42,524 bases of DNA from JALHNI01 sp031367405 (GCA_031367405.1 JANLPT010000159.1:1-42524); one strand, 5' to 3'; positions 1 through 9,305 are shown, counted from the first letter of the stretch. Numbers and translations: made by a program. Notes: a model not told the origin generated them from the sequence alone.

Positions 1-118
1 TCACACGATTTGAGCTCAGCAAGTTGCACAGTACAACAAGGTAAGTTAACGAGGCTCAGGTTGTTAGAGAACTTCTCATCAATTCAAAAACAAATTAAAC
101 TCTCTCAAGGAGATGGAA

Positions 119-2434
119 ATGACAGTATTTAGTAAATCAGTTTTCACCGTCACGCTTGGTGCCCTTCTTTCGGCATCCGCAATGATGGCGCAACTTGCTG
201 GCGTCGGCCAAGTGCCGCTTCAGTACAATCCAACTGGCGGTGGTGCTTTCATCGTCGCTCCAAACGTACCAGTTCAAAACTTGAACTGCTCGGTCTCGGC
301 TGTGCCGTTGACCGTTCGCACGGAAGGTTTCTCCGAGCTTCTTGGCGATGTGAAACTGAACTGCACCGGCTCGCTACAGATCAACGCCCGGAACTTCCGG
401 GTTGGTACGACGGATACGATCCAAGCTGCCGGCTTCCCGCAGTTGGTCAATCTCTCGGTTACTCTTTCAACCCCGGTTACCAGCCGTATCGTCGGCGGCA
501 ACAATATGACTGAGGCTCTCCTCTTCATCGGTGGCGCTAACGGTGAAGAAGCAACCAACGCAGCTCCCGGTACGTCGCCCACGAACCAGAACCCCTGCCC
601 GACCGCCAACGTAAACGCCAATGGCGTCTGCTCTGTCCTCGCGAACCTGGATGGAACCGCTGGAACCACAGTTGCTGGTACCGCGACGCCTGGTAACAGC
701 CGTCCGACTGCCGTTGGCATCAACACTGGCGCGGCTTCCTCCGAAGCCTCCGCCCCGATCAATGTGTTCCAGGGTCAACTCCAGAACGCGAATACGGTCG
801 TTTTCCTCGCCGTGCCGGTGAGCCAATCCGACTCCTCGCAGAATCCAAACATTGTCAATGCGCTGAACCTCCTGGTTCTCTCGTTGAGCTCTGGTCAAGT
901 TGCCCTCAACTCCAACTATAACGGTCAGGCGATCAGCGTTCCTTTCACGAAGACCTTCCGCATCAAGAACCTTCGCGGTGCGATCCCTGGCGCGGCTGCG
1001 CCGAATGGACAGGTTTTCGGCTTTCTCTCGATCCAGAATCCGCCTGCTAACCTCCAGCTGAACTCGGCTTCCGCCGTGGTCGGTTTCGTCCAACAGGGCT
1101 TGGTGTTCGATCGCCGTAGCGCCAGCAACGGTGGCGGTTCGTCTGGTCTCGCCTTTGCCCAGTGCGCCGACTTCAATCGCAACCTCGCGACGGACGCGAC
1201 GAGCGGGAGCTTTGGTAGCAACCTTGATTCGGGTATGCTTCTCCGCTACACCGAAGGTTATGCCAACTCGTTCAAGATTCGCGGCTTCCTTCCTGGCCAG
1301 CCCACTAACTTCGACCAGAATGACCCCACTCAGATCTATAACGCTGAGTCTGGCTTCTACAACTCTCTGTTCATCGTGACCAACGGTCTCAATCGGGCCG
1401 GTATCGCCGATCATGGTACCCGTCTCCGTGCCGCCTTCGGTACTGTTCCGGCGAACATTCGCCTCTATGTCACCGTTGGCAACGTAAACGGCAACAACAT
1501 CCAAAGCAATATGGGTGCCTACGGTGTCGTCGCCGACGCCACGGGCGGAAACCAGAGCCCGATCACGGTTCCGGTCTTCCCCACCTCGACTGCCTACGCC
1601 AGCACGAACTCCAATGTGACGAATTTCAACTTTGGCTCGACTCTCTCCTCCTTCGGCCCCGGTGCCTTCACCGGCCTAGCTGGGTCGCCGTTCGCGGGTC
1701 AGTCCACCACCAACGGCTATATCCAAGTGTCTCTCGTCTCGGGTGCCGGTGCCTTCACATGGGAAGTATATTCCGCCGATCCTCGCAATCCTGAGACCGC
1801 CTTGTTCCAGGTGATCGCGGCTTATCGCTTCTCCCAGAATCCGGCTCTCGGCAGTTCCACTGTTCAGGGCAGCTTCGCTCCTGTGAACAGCACCGCCGTT
1901 GCCTCGGGCTTCCTGGTTCCGATCCCGCGCTTCCAGGATACGTCCACGCCTGCTCTGTTGTTCCGCACCGATAGCTGCGTCACGAACTTGCTCTACCCGT
2001 TCGTCACCAATATCGCTCCGTTCGACACGGGCATCGCGATCAGCAACACTTCGCTGTCTAACCCCGGTACCGGCGAGCTCTTCCCGCTCGTTGCCGTGGC
2101 CACCCAGCAGGGTGCCTGCTCGATCAACTACTTCGGATTCACCGGCACGGGCCGCGGTGCCGCTCCGGCTCCCGCCACCTCCGGCGTGATTCCTCCCGGC
2201 CAGACGTTGGTCTTCACCCTCTCTGCGGGTGGTGGCGCTCCGTTCGGTACGATTCCGGCGACTCCCGGCTTCCAGGGCTACATCATCGCCCAGTGCGCCT
2301 TCCGCTACGCCCATGGCTACGCGTTCATCAGCGATCAGGGTGCTGTTCTGCTTGCGCAGGGCTACCTCGCCCTCATCATGGATGACGGCCTCGCTTCCCG
2401 CACCGGCAACTTCAGCGAATCCTTGAGCAACTAA
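119..2434 (+). CDS. Exported protein with a Bryobacterales-type Cys-bounded C-terminal domain
   Basis: Function is unknown. The second ATG (119) is preferred over the one at 113, because AAGGAG at 107-112 lies six bases upstream of 119. The 771-residue product begins with a signal peptide (FSKSVFTVTLGALLSASA, cleavage probably after AMMA), so it is exported. The mature part is low in charge and rich in Asn, Ser, Thr, Gly and Ala. An N-terminal domain of about 130 residues contains two cysteines in NCSV and LNCTG. The last 130 or so residues start at SCVTNLLYPFVTN, contain FDTGIAISNTS and a GYIIAQCAFRYAHGYAFISD stretch, and carry three cysteines. From memory, similar N- and C-terminal blocks recur in Solibacter-like secreted proteins. 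It may be a cell-surface or extracellular beta-rich protein. No catalytic motif was seen. Expression as a single gene is likely, with about 200 bases before the next start. Confidence 0.85.
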   Translation: MTVFSKSVFTVTLGALLSASAMMAQLAGVGQVPLQYNPTGGGAFIVAPNVPVQNLNCSVSAVPLTVRTEGFSELLGDVKLNCTGSLQINARNFRVGTTDTIQAAGFPQLVNLSVTLSTPVTSRIVGGNNMTEALLFIGGANGEEATNAAPGTSPTNQNPCPTANVNANGVCSVLANLDGTAGTTVAGTATPGNSRPTAVGINTGAASSEASAPINVFQGQLQNANTVVFLAVPVSQSDSSQNPNIVNALNLLVLSLSSGQVALNSNYNGQAISVPFTKTFRIKNLRGAIPGAAAPNGQVFGFLSIQNPPANLQLNSASAVVGFVQQGLVFDRRSASNGGGSSGLAFAQCADFNRNLATDATSGSFGSNLDSGMLLRYTEGYANSFKIRGFLPGQPTNFDQNDPTQIYNAESGFYNSLFIVTNGLNRAGIADHGTRLRAAFGTVPANIRLYVTVGNVNGNNIQSNMGAYGVVADATGGNQSPITVPVFPTSTAYASTNSNVTNFNFGSTLSSFGPGAFTGLAGSPFAGQSTTNGYIQVSLVSGAGAFTWEVYSADPRNPETALFQVIAAYRFSQNPALGSSTVQGSFAPVNSTAVASGFLVPIPRFQDTSTPALLFRTDSCVTNLLYPFVTNIAPFDTGIAISNTSLSNPGTGELFPLVAVATQQGACSINYFGFTGTGRGAAPAPATSGVIPPGQTLVFTLSAGGGAPFGTIPATPGFQGYIIAQCAFRYAHGYAFISDQGAVLLAQGYLALIMDDGLASRTGNFSESLSN

Positions 2435-2641
2435 GCTTTCGGATCGCAGTCGTGGTTTGTTTATTAAAGCGGAGAGGACATCGGTGCACACCGCATTTTA
2501 CAATTAAAAATTACCCCTACAGTTTACGCTGTGCTAAAGTTTTAGTACGCGTCCTACCCGCGCCCGAATCCTCAGAGTCCCCGAGACCTGAAATTCGAGC
2601 GTCTCTCCCGAATAAATCCCTTTAGTGTGAGCAGACTACAG

Positions 2642-5600
2642 ATGAAAACTTTCTATCGCTTAAACCTTCTGTTTGCAGCCCTGACCCTGCCGGCCCTTAC
2701 CCAGACGCGTAACGTAATTGTCCTCCCTGCGGGTCCGCCTGCGGACCTCGTCAACCGGAACGCCACGGTCCTGAACGCCGACACCCTCAATTCCATTGGT
2801 AACCCCGCCGTTGGCATCGACGCCTACAGCGCTTTCACGCTGCCCAACGGCACCAAAACCTACGTCATCGCCCGTGGTGCCGCCAATACCGTGACGGTCC
2901 TCAGTAATAGTACGAGTGGCGTTACTTTCCTCAAGAGCATCGATATCGGCACCGGCTCCACTGACGCAACTCTTTCGCCGGATGGCCGCCGGTTGCTCAT
3001 CGTCTCCTTGAACGAATCCGCCCTCACCGTCATCGAGACGGTGAATGACAACGTCCTCGTCAAAGTCCCGCTTTCGGCACCCGCCAATACCGTTGTTTGC
3101 AACTTTGAATCCAGCCGGGCTTTCACCGCCTCCCCGAACGGAGCCGTGGTCACGGCGATCGATCTCGCCACCAATGTTGCCATCGGAACGATTTCGGTCC
3201 CCAGCGAAATCACTCTCGTCAGCGGCCTCGGGGTTGCCCCCAATGGCCTTATTTATGTGAGTGCCGTCAATCGCCTCTTTGAAATCGATCCGCGTAGTGT
3301 CCAACTGACCCCGGCCGCCGCCATCGTCATGACCGGTTCGCCGGGCCGCCCTCAATTCACGCCCGATGGCACCCGGGCCCTGATGAATAATTTCACACCC
3401 ATCAGTGGCGGCTCCGCCCTGATTCTGGCGGACCTCAACAACCGCACGACCCAATTTACCAGCCTCAGCGGCCTCACGATTGACCGTTTTCGCATCGTCT
3501 CGAATACGCTGGCTTTCGGCTATGCCCCCGGCAGCCAAACCCTCTATAACATCAATTTGAACCCCCTTTCGGTAGCCCCGTCGTCAACTCCCGGACTGCC
3601 CCCCACCCTCAATTTCCGCGGGATTAGCAGCAGCAATGAAGCACCGCAGAACCGCTTTCTCTTCTTGTCCAACGGCAACACGCTCTATAAAATTGACATC
3701 GCCTCCAATACCGTCAGCGCTACCCAGGCTCTCACGAATGCGGCGGGAATTCCGGCGGCGCTCTCGCAACCTTCGAGCGGAGCGTTGGCGAATCTATTCG
3801 CCATCAATCAGCAACAGTTTGTGGCTACCAGCGGCACCACCTTGCCGCTCGTCGTTCGCGCGCTGGATGCCAACGGGGTCCCCATCGGCGGTGCCGCAGT
3901 CACCTATTCCAGCACGGCTAATGGCGTCACCTTTACCAATCCGAATGTCACCACCAACTCCGACGGCTATGCGCAAACGTCGGCTCTGGTGCCCACTTTC
4001 CAAACCAGCCTGACCATCGTCGCCACCGTCGGCGTGGGTAACACCCAGGTCTTTACCATCAATGTTGGGTTCCCGGGCGGGGGCAGCGGTGGAACTGGAG
4101 GATCCGGCAAGCTCTCGATTCTCGATGGCAACGGCCAGATCATGTTTTCCAACTCGCCCACTCCGAAGCCCATGCGCGTGAAAGTTTCAGACGCCAACGG
4201 CAATCCTGTCCCCACAGCTACGGTAATTTGGGCGCTCCTTTCTGGCGGCGGTCAACTTGCCACCACCGAAACGCTCACCGACGCGGACGGCATTGCCAGC
4301 AACCAAACCTATGCCGGACCTTTGGTCTTCGGCAATTTCGCCTCCTATGTGCGTTCTTCCATCAGTGCCACCACGAGCCTCGGCTCCGTCACTTTCTCGC
4401 ACATCACCATTCCCCGCGTCATTGACGCCACCAGTACCCCGGTTCCTGCACCAGCTCCTTCCATCGCGCAGATTTTCCCCCAGGGACGCCCCGAGATCAT
4501 TGGTGCCATCGGTTCCACGCGGAAAAAAGCCTTCCAATTTAAGATCACTTCCCAAAGCGGCCTCGCCCTGTTGCAAGGCATCGCTGGTATTGGCGTCGAA
4601 GCGCAGACGCTTCCCGCGGAAGGTTCGCTCGATCTTGTTTCTGCACAGAAGGCGCGGTGCGACAACGCTCCCCTCAGCGGCGACGACGGTATCGTCACTT
4701 GCGATCTGGTTCTCAGCGGCAAAGTCGGTACGTCGGTCCTCCGTCTCACGGTGGGCGGGTTCCAGTCCTTTGACTTCCCCTTGACCGTCACTCAAGGTCC
4801 CCCCAAAGTGATCACGATCATCAGTGGCAACAACCAGACCGGCAGCGCCGGTCAGTCCTTGCCCAAGGCCCTCCTGGCCCGCATCGATGACGGCTTCGGA
4901 AGCCTGCTCAATGGCGTCCCTGTCACCTGGACAGTCCAGTCCGGTAGCGCCACGCTCTTCCAGACGATCACCACCTCGGGTATCGGTGTCATTCAAGACC
5001 CCAACGTTGCGAATGGCTCCATCTCGAGCCCAGGTCTGGTCTCGACGAACCTCCGTCTCGGCAACTCGTCCGGCGACGTTCGCATTCGGGTCTCGGTGAC
5101 TCCCACGATCTTCGCGGACTTCACCGTTACCAACACCCTCGCCCTTTCCTCCTTCATCAAGGTGGACGGCGACAGCCAGTCCGCCGCCATTGGCCAAGGC
5201 TTTACTAAGGCGCTCGTCGTCGAGGTGAAGGACAGCAACGGCGCGGTCGCCCCGAACACCCCAGTCATCTTCACCTCCAATGGAGGGGTTAGCCTGTCCT
5301 CTTCAGTCGTCAACACTGATTCCACCGGACGGGCCCGCGTCAATGTCACCGCAGGCGGCACGATTGGAACCTACTCGGTCACCGCGTCTGCCGGCTCCTT
5401 GACGACCACCTTTACGATGAATGTCACCGCGCTTGGGCCCACCATCACGTCCATCGTGAACGGGGCCAGCTTCTTGCCGGGCCTCTCACCCTGCGCGATC
5501 GCCCAGATCACCGGCGCGAATTTCGCCACCGGTGTCGCCGGCACCATCTCCGGCCAATCCCTGGTCGGCCCTCTCCAAACCTCCATCAGCGGCATCTCCG

Positions 5601-6169
5601 TACTGGTGGGCGGCGTAGCGGCACCGCTCTTCAGCGTCAGCAACATTAACGGTCGCGAAAGTCTCTCCTTCCAGGTACCGTGCGAACAGGCGCCCGGAAG
5701 CGCGACGCTCACTCTGCGTTCCGGTACCTCTTCGGTCAACCAGTCCATCACCATCGCGCCTTACGCGCCGGGCATCTTCCAAACCCTGGATGGGTCCGGC
5801 CGGCCTACCGCTGTGGCGGTGAAAGCCAATGGGACCTACGTTTCGTCCACTAACCCGGCTGAGCTCAACGAAGATATCCGCGTCTTTGTCACCGGTATGG
5901 GCCAGGCGTCCCCGTTCATCACCACCAATACTCCGGGCACGGGCAACCAGCGCGTGAACGGATCGGTGATCGTCGGCATCAACAACGAGGGCATCTCCGC
6001 CCGCTTCGAAGATACGATTTACGCGCCCACCCTCATCGGCGTGTATATCGTCACATTCCGCATGCCCGCCACTACGCCTACCGGCCTCAACCGGCCCTTT
6101 GTCGTGGCGGTACAGGCACCGGATGGCTCATTCAGCTATAGCCAATCCGCCGTCATCGACATCCGTTAA
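2642..6169 (+). CDS. Exported multi-domain protein: beta-propeller, Ig-like repeats, TIGR03437-type C-terminus
   Basis: Large exported protein of 1175 residues from the ATG at 2642; a GTG five codons upstream (2627) is an alternative, and neither has a clear Shine-Dalgarno. The signal peptide is MKTFYRLNLLFAALTLPALT. Residues of roughly 25-370 look like a YVTN/NHL-type beta-propeller (SPDGRRLLIVS, TPDGTRALM). Several Ig-like (Big_1-type) domains follow at about 395-478, 492-590, 725-830 and 838-930, each with a DANG or DSNG turn and a (D)xxG motif. A Gly-rich linker lies near 478-491. The last 240 residues, from SIVNGASFLPG onward, match the Solibacter TIGR03437 C-terminal domain. Such proteins are probably surface-associated and adhesive or carbohydrate-binding, but no activity can be assigned. 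A strong terminator follows 30 bases after the stop. Confidence 0.85.
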   Translation: MKTFYRLNLLFAALTLPALTQTRNVIVLPAGPPADLVNRNATVLNADTLNSIGNPAVGIDAYSAFTLPNGTKTYVIARGAANTVTVLSNSTSGVTFLKSIDIGTGSTDATLSPDGRRLLIVSLNESALTVIETVNDNVLVKVPLSAPANTVVCNFESSRAFTASPNGAVVTAIDLATNVAIGTISVPSEITLVSGLGVAPNGLIYVSAVNRLFEIDPRSVQLTPAAAIVMTGSPGRPQFTPDGTRALMNNFTPISGGSALILADLNNRTTQFTSLSGLTIDRFRIVSNTLAFGYAPGSQTLYNINLNPLSVAPSSTPGLPPTLNFRGISSSNEAPQNRFLFLSNGNTLYKIDIASNTVSATQALTNAAGIPAALSQPSSGALANLFAINQQQFVATSGTTLPLVVRALDANGVPIGGAAVTYSSTANGVTFTNPNVTTNSDGYAQTSALVPTFQTSLTIVATVGVGNTQVFTINVGFPGGGSGGTGGSGKLSILDGNGQIMFSNSPTPKPMRVKVSDANGNPVPTATVIWALLSGGGQLATTETLTDADGIASNQTYAGPLVFGNFASYVRSSISATTSLGSVTFSHITIPRVIDATSTPVPAPAPSIAQIFPQGRPEIIGAIGSTRKKAFQFKITSQSGLALLQGIAGIGVEAQTLPAEGSLDLVSAQKARCDNAPLSGDDGIVTCDLVLSGKVGTSVLRLTVGGFQSFDFPLTVTQGPPKVITIISGNNQTGSAGQSLPKALLARIDDGFGSLLNGVPVTWTVQSGSATLFQTITTSGIGVIQDPNVANGSISSPGLVSTNLRLGNSSGDVRIRVSVTPTIFADFTVTNTLALSSFIKVDGDSQSAAIGQGFTKALVVEVKDSNGAVAPNTPVIFTSNGGVSLSSSVVNTDSTGRARVNVTAGGTIGTYSVTASAGSLTTTFTMNVTALGPTITSIVNGASFLPGLSPCAIAQITGANFATGVAGTISGQSLVGPLQTSISGISVLVGGVAAPLFSVSNINGRESLSFQVPCEQAPGSATLTLRSGTSSVNQSITIAPYAPGIFQTLDGSGRPTAVAVKANGTYVSSTNPAELNEDIRVFVTGMGQASPFITTNTPGTGNQRVNGSVIVGINNEGISARFEDTIYAPTLIGVYIVTFRMPATTPTGLNRPFVVAVQAPDGSFSYSQSAVIDIR

Positions 6170-6180
6170 CCCCGCAGCAC

Positions 6181-6202
6181 GCCGTAGAAAAGCCGTAGAA
6201 AA
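6181..6202. repeat. Two perfect tandem copies of an 11-base unit
   Basis: GCCGTAGAAAA occurs twice back to back (6181-6191 and 6192-6202), directly before the terminator hairpin. The A-rich ends supply the U-tract of the terminator when it is read on the minus strand. It is probably a local slippage duplication. Confidence 0.85.
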
Positions 6203-6237
6203 GATGGCCGGCGGTGTCCCCGCCGGCCATCTTTTTT
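6201..6237. terminator. Strong bidirectional rho-independent terminator
   Basis: A perfect 12-base stem, GATGGCCGGCGG (6203-6214) with CCGCCGGCCATC (6220-6231), has a five-base loop and is followed by TTTTTT (6232-6237) on the + strand. Flanking AAAAG at 6198-6203 gives a CTTTTC tail on the minus strand, so it can end transcription from both the large exported-protein gene on + and the sigma-factor operon on -, which converge here. Confidence 0.92.
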
Positions 6238-6239
6238 GT

Positions 6240-6581
6240 CTAACGGCCTCGTGGCAAGTGGCAAAGCACACACCGATCAGCCGCCGCAAAAACCACTGCG
6301 GGAGGCGTCTGACGCGCGAAAGCCCGGACGTCCGCCTTGAGAGGCATGGATCTTTCCCAACGCCCATCGCATGCCTCGCCGACTGACCGTAAAACCAGGG
6401 GCCCGCGGGCCGCCGCCGGCCACAACAAAAGCAGCATGCTCGCCATCGCCAGGCCGCTGGCCACACTTGGCCACCAGCCGGGCCCGGCATTAGCAACGAA
6501 CACTGCGCGGTGCCACCGCGCTACCGCCTTCGCCGAAGGCTGCACCCGATCCGATCCCCGCAGGACATCCTCAAACTTCAT
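6240..6581 (-). CDS. Small one-TM protein with C-terminal CxxCH, partner of the ECF sigma factor
   Basis: A 113-residue protein whose ATG (6581) lies inside the end of the sigma gene, an 11-base overlap that implies translational coupling; AGGAG lies upstream. It has a short polar N-terminus, one hydrophobic segment at about residues 37-58 (GLAMASMLLLLWPAAA), then about 50 residues ending in C104-V-L-C107-H108, a perfect CxxCH haem c attachment motif. Its position is that of an anti-sigma factor. The usual zinc-binding HxxxCxxC of ZAS anti-sigma factors is absent. A membrane-anchored redox or haem sensor acting on the sigma factor is an inference. It could instead be an unrelated small membrane protein. 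The stop abuts the shared terminator. Confidence 0.7.
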   Translation of the reverse strand: MKFEDVLRGSDRVQPSAKAVARWHRAVFVANAGPGWWPSVASGLAMASMLLLLWPAAARGPLVLRSVGEACDGRWERSMPLKADVRAFARQTPPAVVFAAADRCVLCHLPRGR

Positions 6582-7152
6582 ACCGGTAGTCTCCTAATAA
6601 TTCTTTCAACCGCGCATGCGCCCGGGACAGTCTCGAAGCCACAGTCCCCATTGAACAGCCCAGTGCCGCCGCTACCTCTTCATAGGACAGCTCCTCCAGA
6701 TACCGCAGGAGAACCACCGCCCGCAGCTTCGGTTCGAGGCGTGCCACGGCCGCCAAGACGGCCGCTTCCCGCTGATTCTTGCCGGCCGCTTGCCCAGGAT
6801 CCAGCCACGAGGACCGCAATCGAGCCAAGCCTTCTACCGGCACATACACCAACCGCTTGAGCTTTCGCCGCTCATCGATCCACTCGTTGACCACGATCCG
6901 GTAAAGCCAGGAAGTGAAGCTTGCCTCCGCGCGAAACGAACCCACCTCGCGCACTAATTTCATCAGCACGCGCTGGGTAATGTCTTCCGCCGCCGTCTGG
7001 CTGCCACTGGCGCGCACGGCGAAATTGTAAACGCGACCCTGCACGCCATCCACCAGCTCCTCGAGCGCAGCCCGGTCGCCCCGCTGGCAGCGTTGCAACA
7101 GGTTCAGGTCCACCGGATCGGCATTTTGTCCTTCGATCCGTCGGGAAAACAC
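6571..7152 (-). CDS. ECF-family RNA polymerase sigma factor
   Basis: A 193-residue sigma-70 family protein of the extracytoplasmic function class. I start it at GTG 7152 because AGGAG (complement of 7158-7162) lies five bases upstream. The open frame continues far upstream, but only as the antisense of the hydrolase gene. Region 2 covers about residues 20-85 (AAEDITQRVLMKLVREV, then FTSWLYRIVVNEWIDERRK) and region 4 about 130-185 (LRYLEELSYEEVAAALGCS, then GTVASRLSRAHARLKELL). It directs RNA polymerase to a small regulon, usually in response to envelope stress, and is normally held inactive by a co-transcribed anti-sigma factor. The overlapping downstream gene is the candidate. It is divergent from the hydrolase gene across a 75-base gap that may hold an autoregulated promoter. 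Confidence 0.92.
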   Translation of the reverse strand: MFSRRIEGQNADPVDLNLLQRCQRGDRAALEELVDGVQGRVYNFAVRASGSQTAAEDITQRVLMKLVREVGSFRAEASFTSWLYRIVVNEWIDERRKLKRLVYVPVEGLARLRSSWLDPGQAAGKNQREAAVLAAVARLEPKLRAVVLLRYLEELSYEEVAAALGCSMGTVASRLSRAHARLKELLGDYRYEV

Positions 7153-7227
7153 AGAATCTCCTATTTGACGCCAGACTCTTCTATTTTCTTCCACCCCGGC
7201 CCACCACGCGCGCGATATTCTCAAAGC

Positions 7228-8475
7228 ATGCTTTCCCGGCGTATGCTTCTCGCGCTTCCTTTCGCGCCCCTGGCCCTGCGCGCCAGCGACGCTTTCTATC
7301 TCCGCGCCAACGACCGCGTCGTCTTCTACGGTGACAGCATCACGGATCAGCGTCTCTACACGACCTTTGTGGAAACCTTTGTCGTCACCCGATTTCCGAA
7401 GATGCCCGTCAGTTTCACCCATTCCGGCTGGGGGGGAGACCGCGTTACCGGCGGCGGCGGCGGCAACCTCGAAACCCGGCTCAAGCGCGACGTGTTCGAT
7501 CATTGGCCCACCGTGTTCACTTCGATGCTGGGCATGAATGACGGCCGCTACCGCGCCTACGACCCTGCTCTTTTTGACGAATTCGCCCAAGGCTCCGCGC
7601 GCATCGTCGACCAGGTGCGCGCCAAATTTCCCGATTGCCGCATCACGCTGATTCGCCCCTCCACCTATGACGATATTACCCGCCCGCCCCTCTTCGAAGG
7701 CGGCTATAATGCGGTCCTCATCCGCTATGGTGATTACCTCGCCCAGTTGGCCGCCGAACGCCATTGCGATGTCGCAGACCTGAACGCCCTGCTGGCTAAG
7801 ACCCTGAAAGTGGCGAACGCCGAAAACCCCACCCTGGCCCAACGCTTGCTACCCGATCGGGTTCATCCCACCCCCAGCGGCCACCTAATTTTGGCTCAAG
7901 CCTTGCTCGACGCATGGCGCGCGCCTTCCTTGGTCTCCAGCACCGTCCTCGACACCAACCCGCGCAACGTCCTGGCGACCGAAAATACGAACGTAACCGA
8001 CATGGCCGTCGAAGACTCCGTCAGCTGGAATCAACTCGATTGGGCCCTCCCCATGCCCCTCGACCTTCGTGACCCCGTCCTCGATTTAGCGCAGAAAGCG
8101 AGCGGCTTCATCCCCCGCTTCAATCGCCATTTGCTCACCGTTCACGGACTAGCGGCCGGGCAGTGGCAGCTGACGATTGACCGTCAAGCCGTCGCCAAAT
8201 TCAGCGCCGTCGATTTCCAGGGCGGCGTCAACCTCGCCGCATACGACACGCCCATGGGCCGCCAAGCCCGTCGCGTCCATGAACTCACCCTGAAGCGGAC
8301 GCGCATCAAGAATGCCCGCTGGCGCGAACTCCAGGTGCCACTCGAAGCCGAGAGCCTCGACACGCGCCCGGCCACGATGGCGCAAATGGATGAGTTGGCC
8401 CTCGAACTGGAACGAAAGCAACGCGCCGCCGCTCAACCGGTGGAACATGTCTTCAAACTAGAGAAGGTGAGTTGA
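7228..8475 (+). CDS. SGNH/GDSL-family hydrolase, exported
   Basis: A 415-residue secreted hydrolase. ATG 7228 or 7243 begins a hydrophobic signal-like segment (MLLALPFAPLALRAS); the longer upstream frame (from 7093) overlaps the sigma gene and is not needed. The SGNH blocks are visible: FYGDSITD with the nucleophile Ser at residue 37, SGWGGD with the oxyanion Gly, GMNDG with the Asn, and DRVHPTPSGH near residue 210 with the catalytic Asp-His pair. All four catalytic positions are therefore present. The C-terminal 190 residues form a beta-rich domain with no name I can give. Such enzymes act as esterases or acetyl-xylan esterases on cell-wall or plant polysaccharides; the substrate here is unknown. 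It is one base upstream of the ThuA gene and almost certainly co-transcribed with it. Confidence 0.88.
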   Translation: MLSRRMLLALPFAPLALRASDAFYLRANDRVVFYGDSITDQRLYTTFVETFVVTRFPKMPVSFTHSGWGGDRVTGGGGGNLETRLKRDVFDHWPTVFTSMLGMNDGRYRAYDPALFDEFAQGSARIVDQVRAKFPDCRITLIRPSTYDDITRPPLFEGGYNAVLIRYGDYLAQLAAERHCDVADLNALLAKTLKVANAENPTLAQRLLPDRVHPTPSGHLILAQALLDAWRAPSLVSSTVLDTNPRNVLATENTNVTDMAVEDSVSWNQLDWALPMPLDLRDPVLDLAQKASGFIPRFNRHLLTVHGLAAGQWQLTIDRQAVAKFSAVDFQGGVNLAAYDTPMGRQARRVHELTLKRTRIKNARWRELQVPLEAESLDTRPATMAQMDELALELERKQRAAAQPVEHVFKLEKVS

Positions 8476-8476
8476 T

Positions 8477-9301
8477 ATGATGGCAAGCGTGACTCGTCTG
8501 ATTACCGCTTCATTGATCGCCCTCCTGGCCGCCCCCTCGCTTACGGCCCAACCCCCCGCCGTCCCCAAACGCAAGAAGATTCTCTGCATCGGGCAAACCA
8601 AAGGCTTCCAGCACGACGCCACGTCCGAAGCCATGGCCCACATCCTGCGCATGGGCAAGGAGACGGGACTTTGGGACGCTTACATCAAAACCGACACCCA
8701 GCTCATCACCAAGAAGAAGCTCGGCGGCAACGCCAAGAATCTCGACTACTTCGACGCCGTTTTTTTCTATACCACCGGCGAACTCGATCTCGATGACGAG
8801 CAGAAAGCCGCTCTCATCTCCTTCGTCAAGGACGACGGCAAGGGCTTCGTCGGCGCGCATAGCGCCATCGATACGAATTATAAGTGGGCCGAATACGGCG
8901 AGATGGTCGGCGGATACTTCGATAGCCATCCCTGGAATACCTTCGAAGCCCCCATCATTGTGGAGGATCGCGATCACCCGGCGATGCGCCACTTCCCGGC
9001 CGCCTTCACGACGCTCGACGAGATCTATCAAGTGAAAGACTTTTCCCGTGATCGAGTGCGGGTGCTCGCCCGTCTCGACGAATCCAAGCTCGACCTTAAA
9101 AGACCCAACGTTCATCGCACCGATGGCGACTTCGCCGTTGCTTGGGTAAGAGACTACGGCAAAGGCCGCGTCTTCTATTCCACCTTCGGCCACCATAGCC
9201 CCGCCTGGGACCGGCCGGACATGCAGAAGATGTACCTCGAAAGCGTCAAGTGGGTGCTGCGGCTCACCGATGGCGATGCCACGCCTCGTCCTCGCAAATA
9301 A
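8477..9301 (+). CDS. Exported ThuA-domain protein (trehalose-utilisation-like)
   Basis: A 274-residue protein with a signal peptide (LITASLIALLAAPSLTA) followed by a ThuA-like domain covering almost all of the mature protein. Family features seen are ILCIGQTKGFQHDA at the start, the FDAVFFYTTGELDLDDEQ segment, GKGFVGAHSAIDT, GGYFDSHPW, and the final YGKGRVFYSTFGHH. ThuA domains have a glutamine-amidotransferase-like fold without its catalytic Cys and are linked to sugar metabolism, but most secreted members have no proven reaction. The ATG lies one base after the hydrolase stop, so the two probably form an operon acting on extracellular carbohydrate. It converges with a minus-strand gene only four bases away. 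Confidence 0.9.
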   Translation: MMASVTRLITASLIALLAAPSLTAQPPAVPKRKKILCIGQTKGFQHDATSEAMAHILRMGKETGLWDAYIKTDTQLITKKKLGGNAKNLDYFDAVFFYTTGELDLDDEQKAALISFVKDDGKGFVGAHSAIDTNYKWAEYGEMVGGYFDSHPWNTFEAPIIVEDRDHPAMRHFPAAFTTLDEIYQVKDFSRDRVRVLARLDESKLDLKRPNVHRTDGDFAVAWVRDYGKGRVFYSTFGHHSPAWDRPDMQKMYLESVKWVLRLTDGDATPRPRK

Positions 9302-9305
9302 GCCT

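Noticed and set aside
467..1504. 345-codon minus-strand frame opposite the first exported protein
   Set aside because: Arg/Gly/Glu-rich antisense shadow of a clear signal-peptide protein, no domain motifs.
4187..5197. 336-codon minus-strand frame inside the Ig-domain protein
   Set aside because: Antisense shadow; composition typical of GC-rich complementary frames and no recognisable fold.
7093..7227. 45-codon N-terminal extension of the SGNH hydrolase
   Set aside because: Overlaps the sigma-factor start, and the signal peptide begins at 7228 or 7243.
7153..7842. 230-codon N-terminal extension of the sigma-factor frame
   Set aside because: Antisense to the hydrolase; GTG 7152 has a good ribosome site and gives the normal sigma length.
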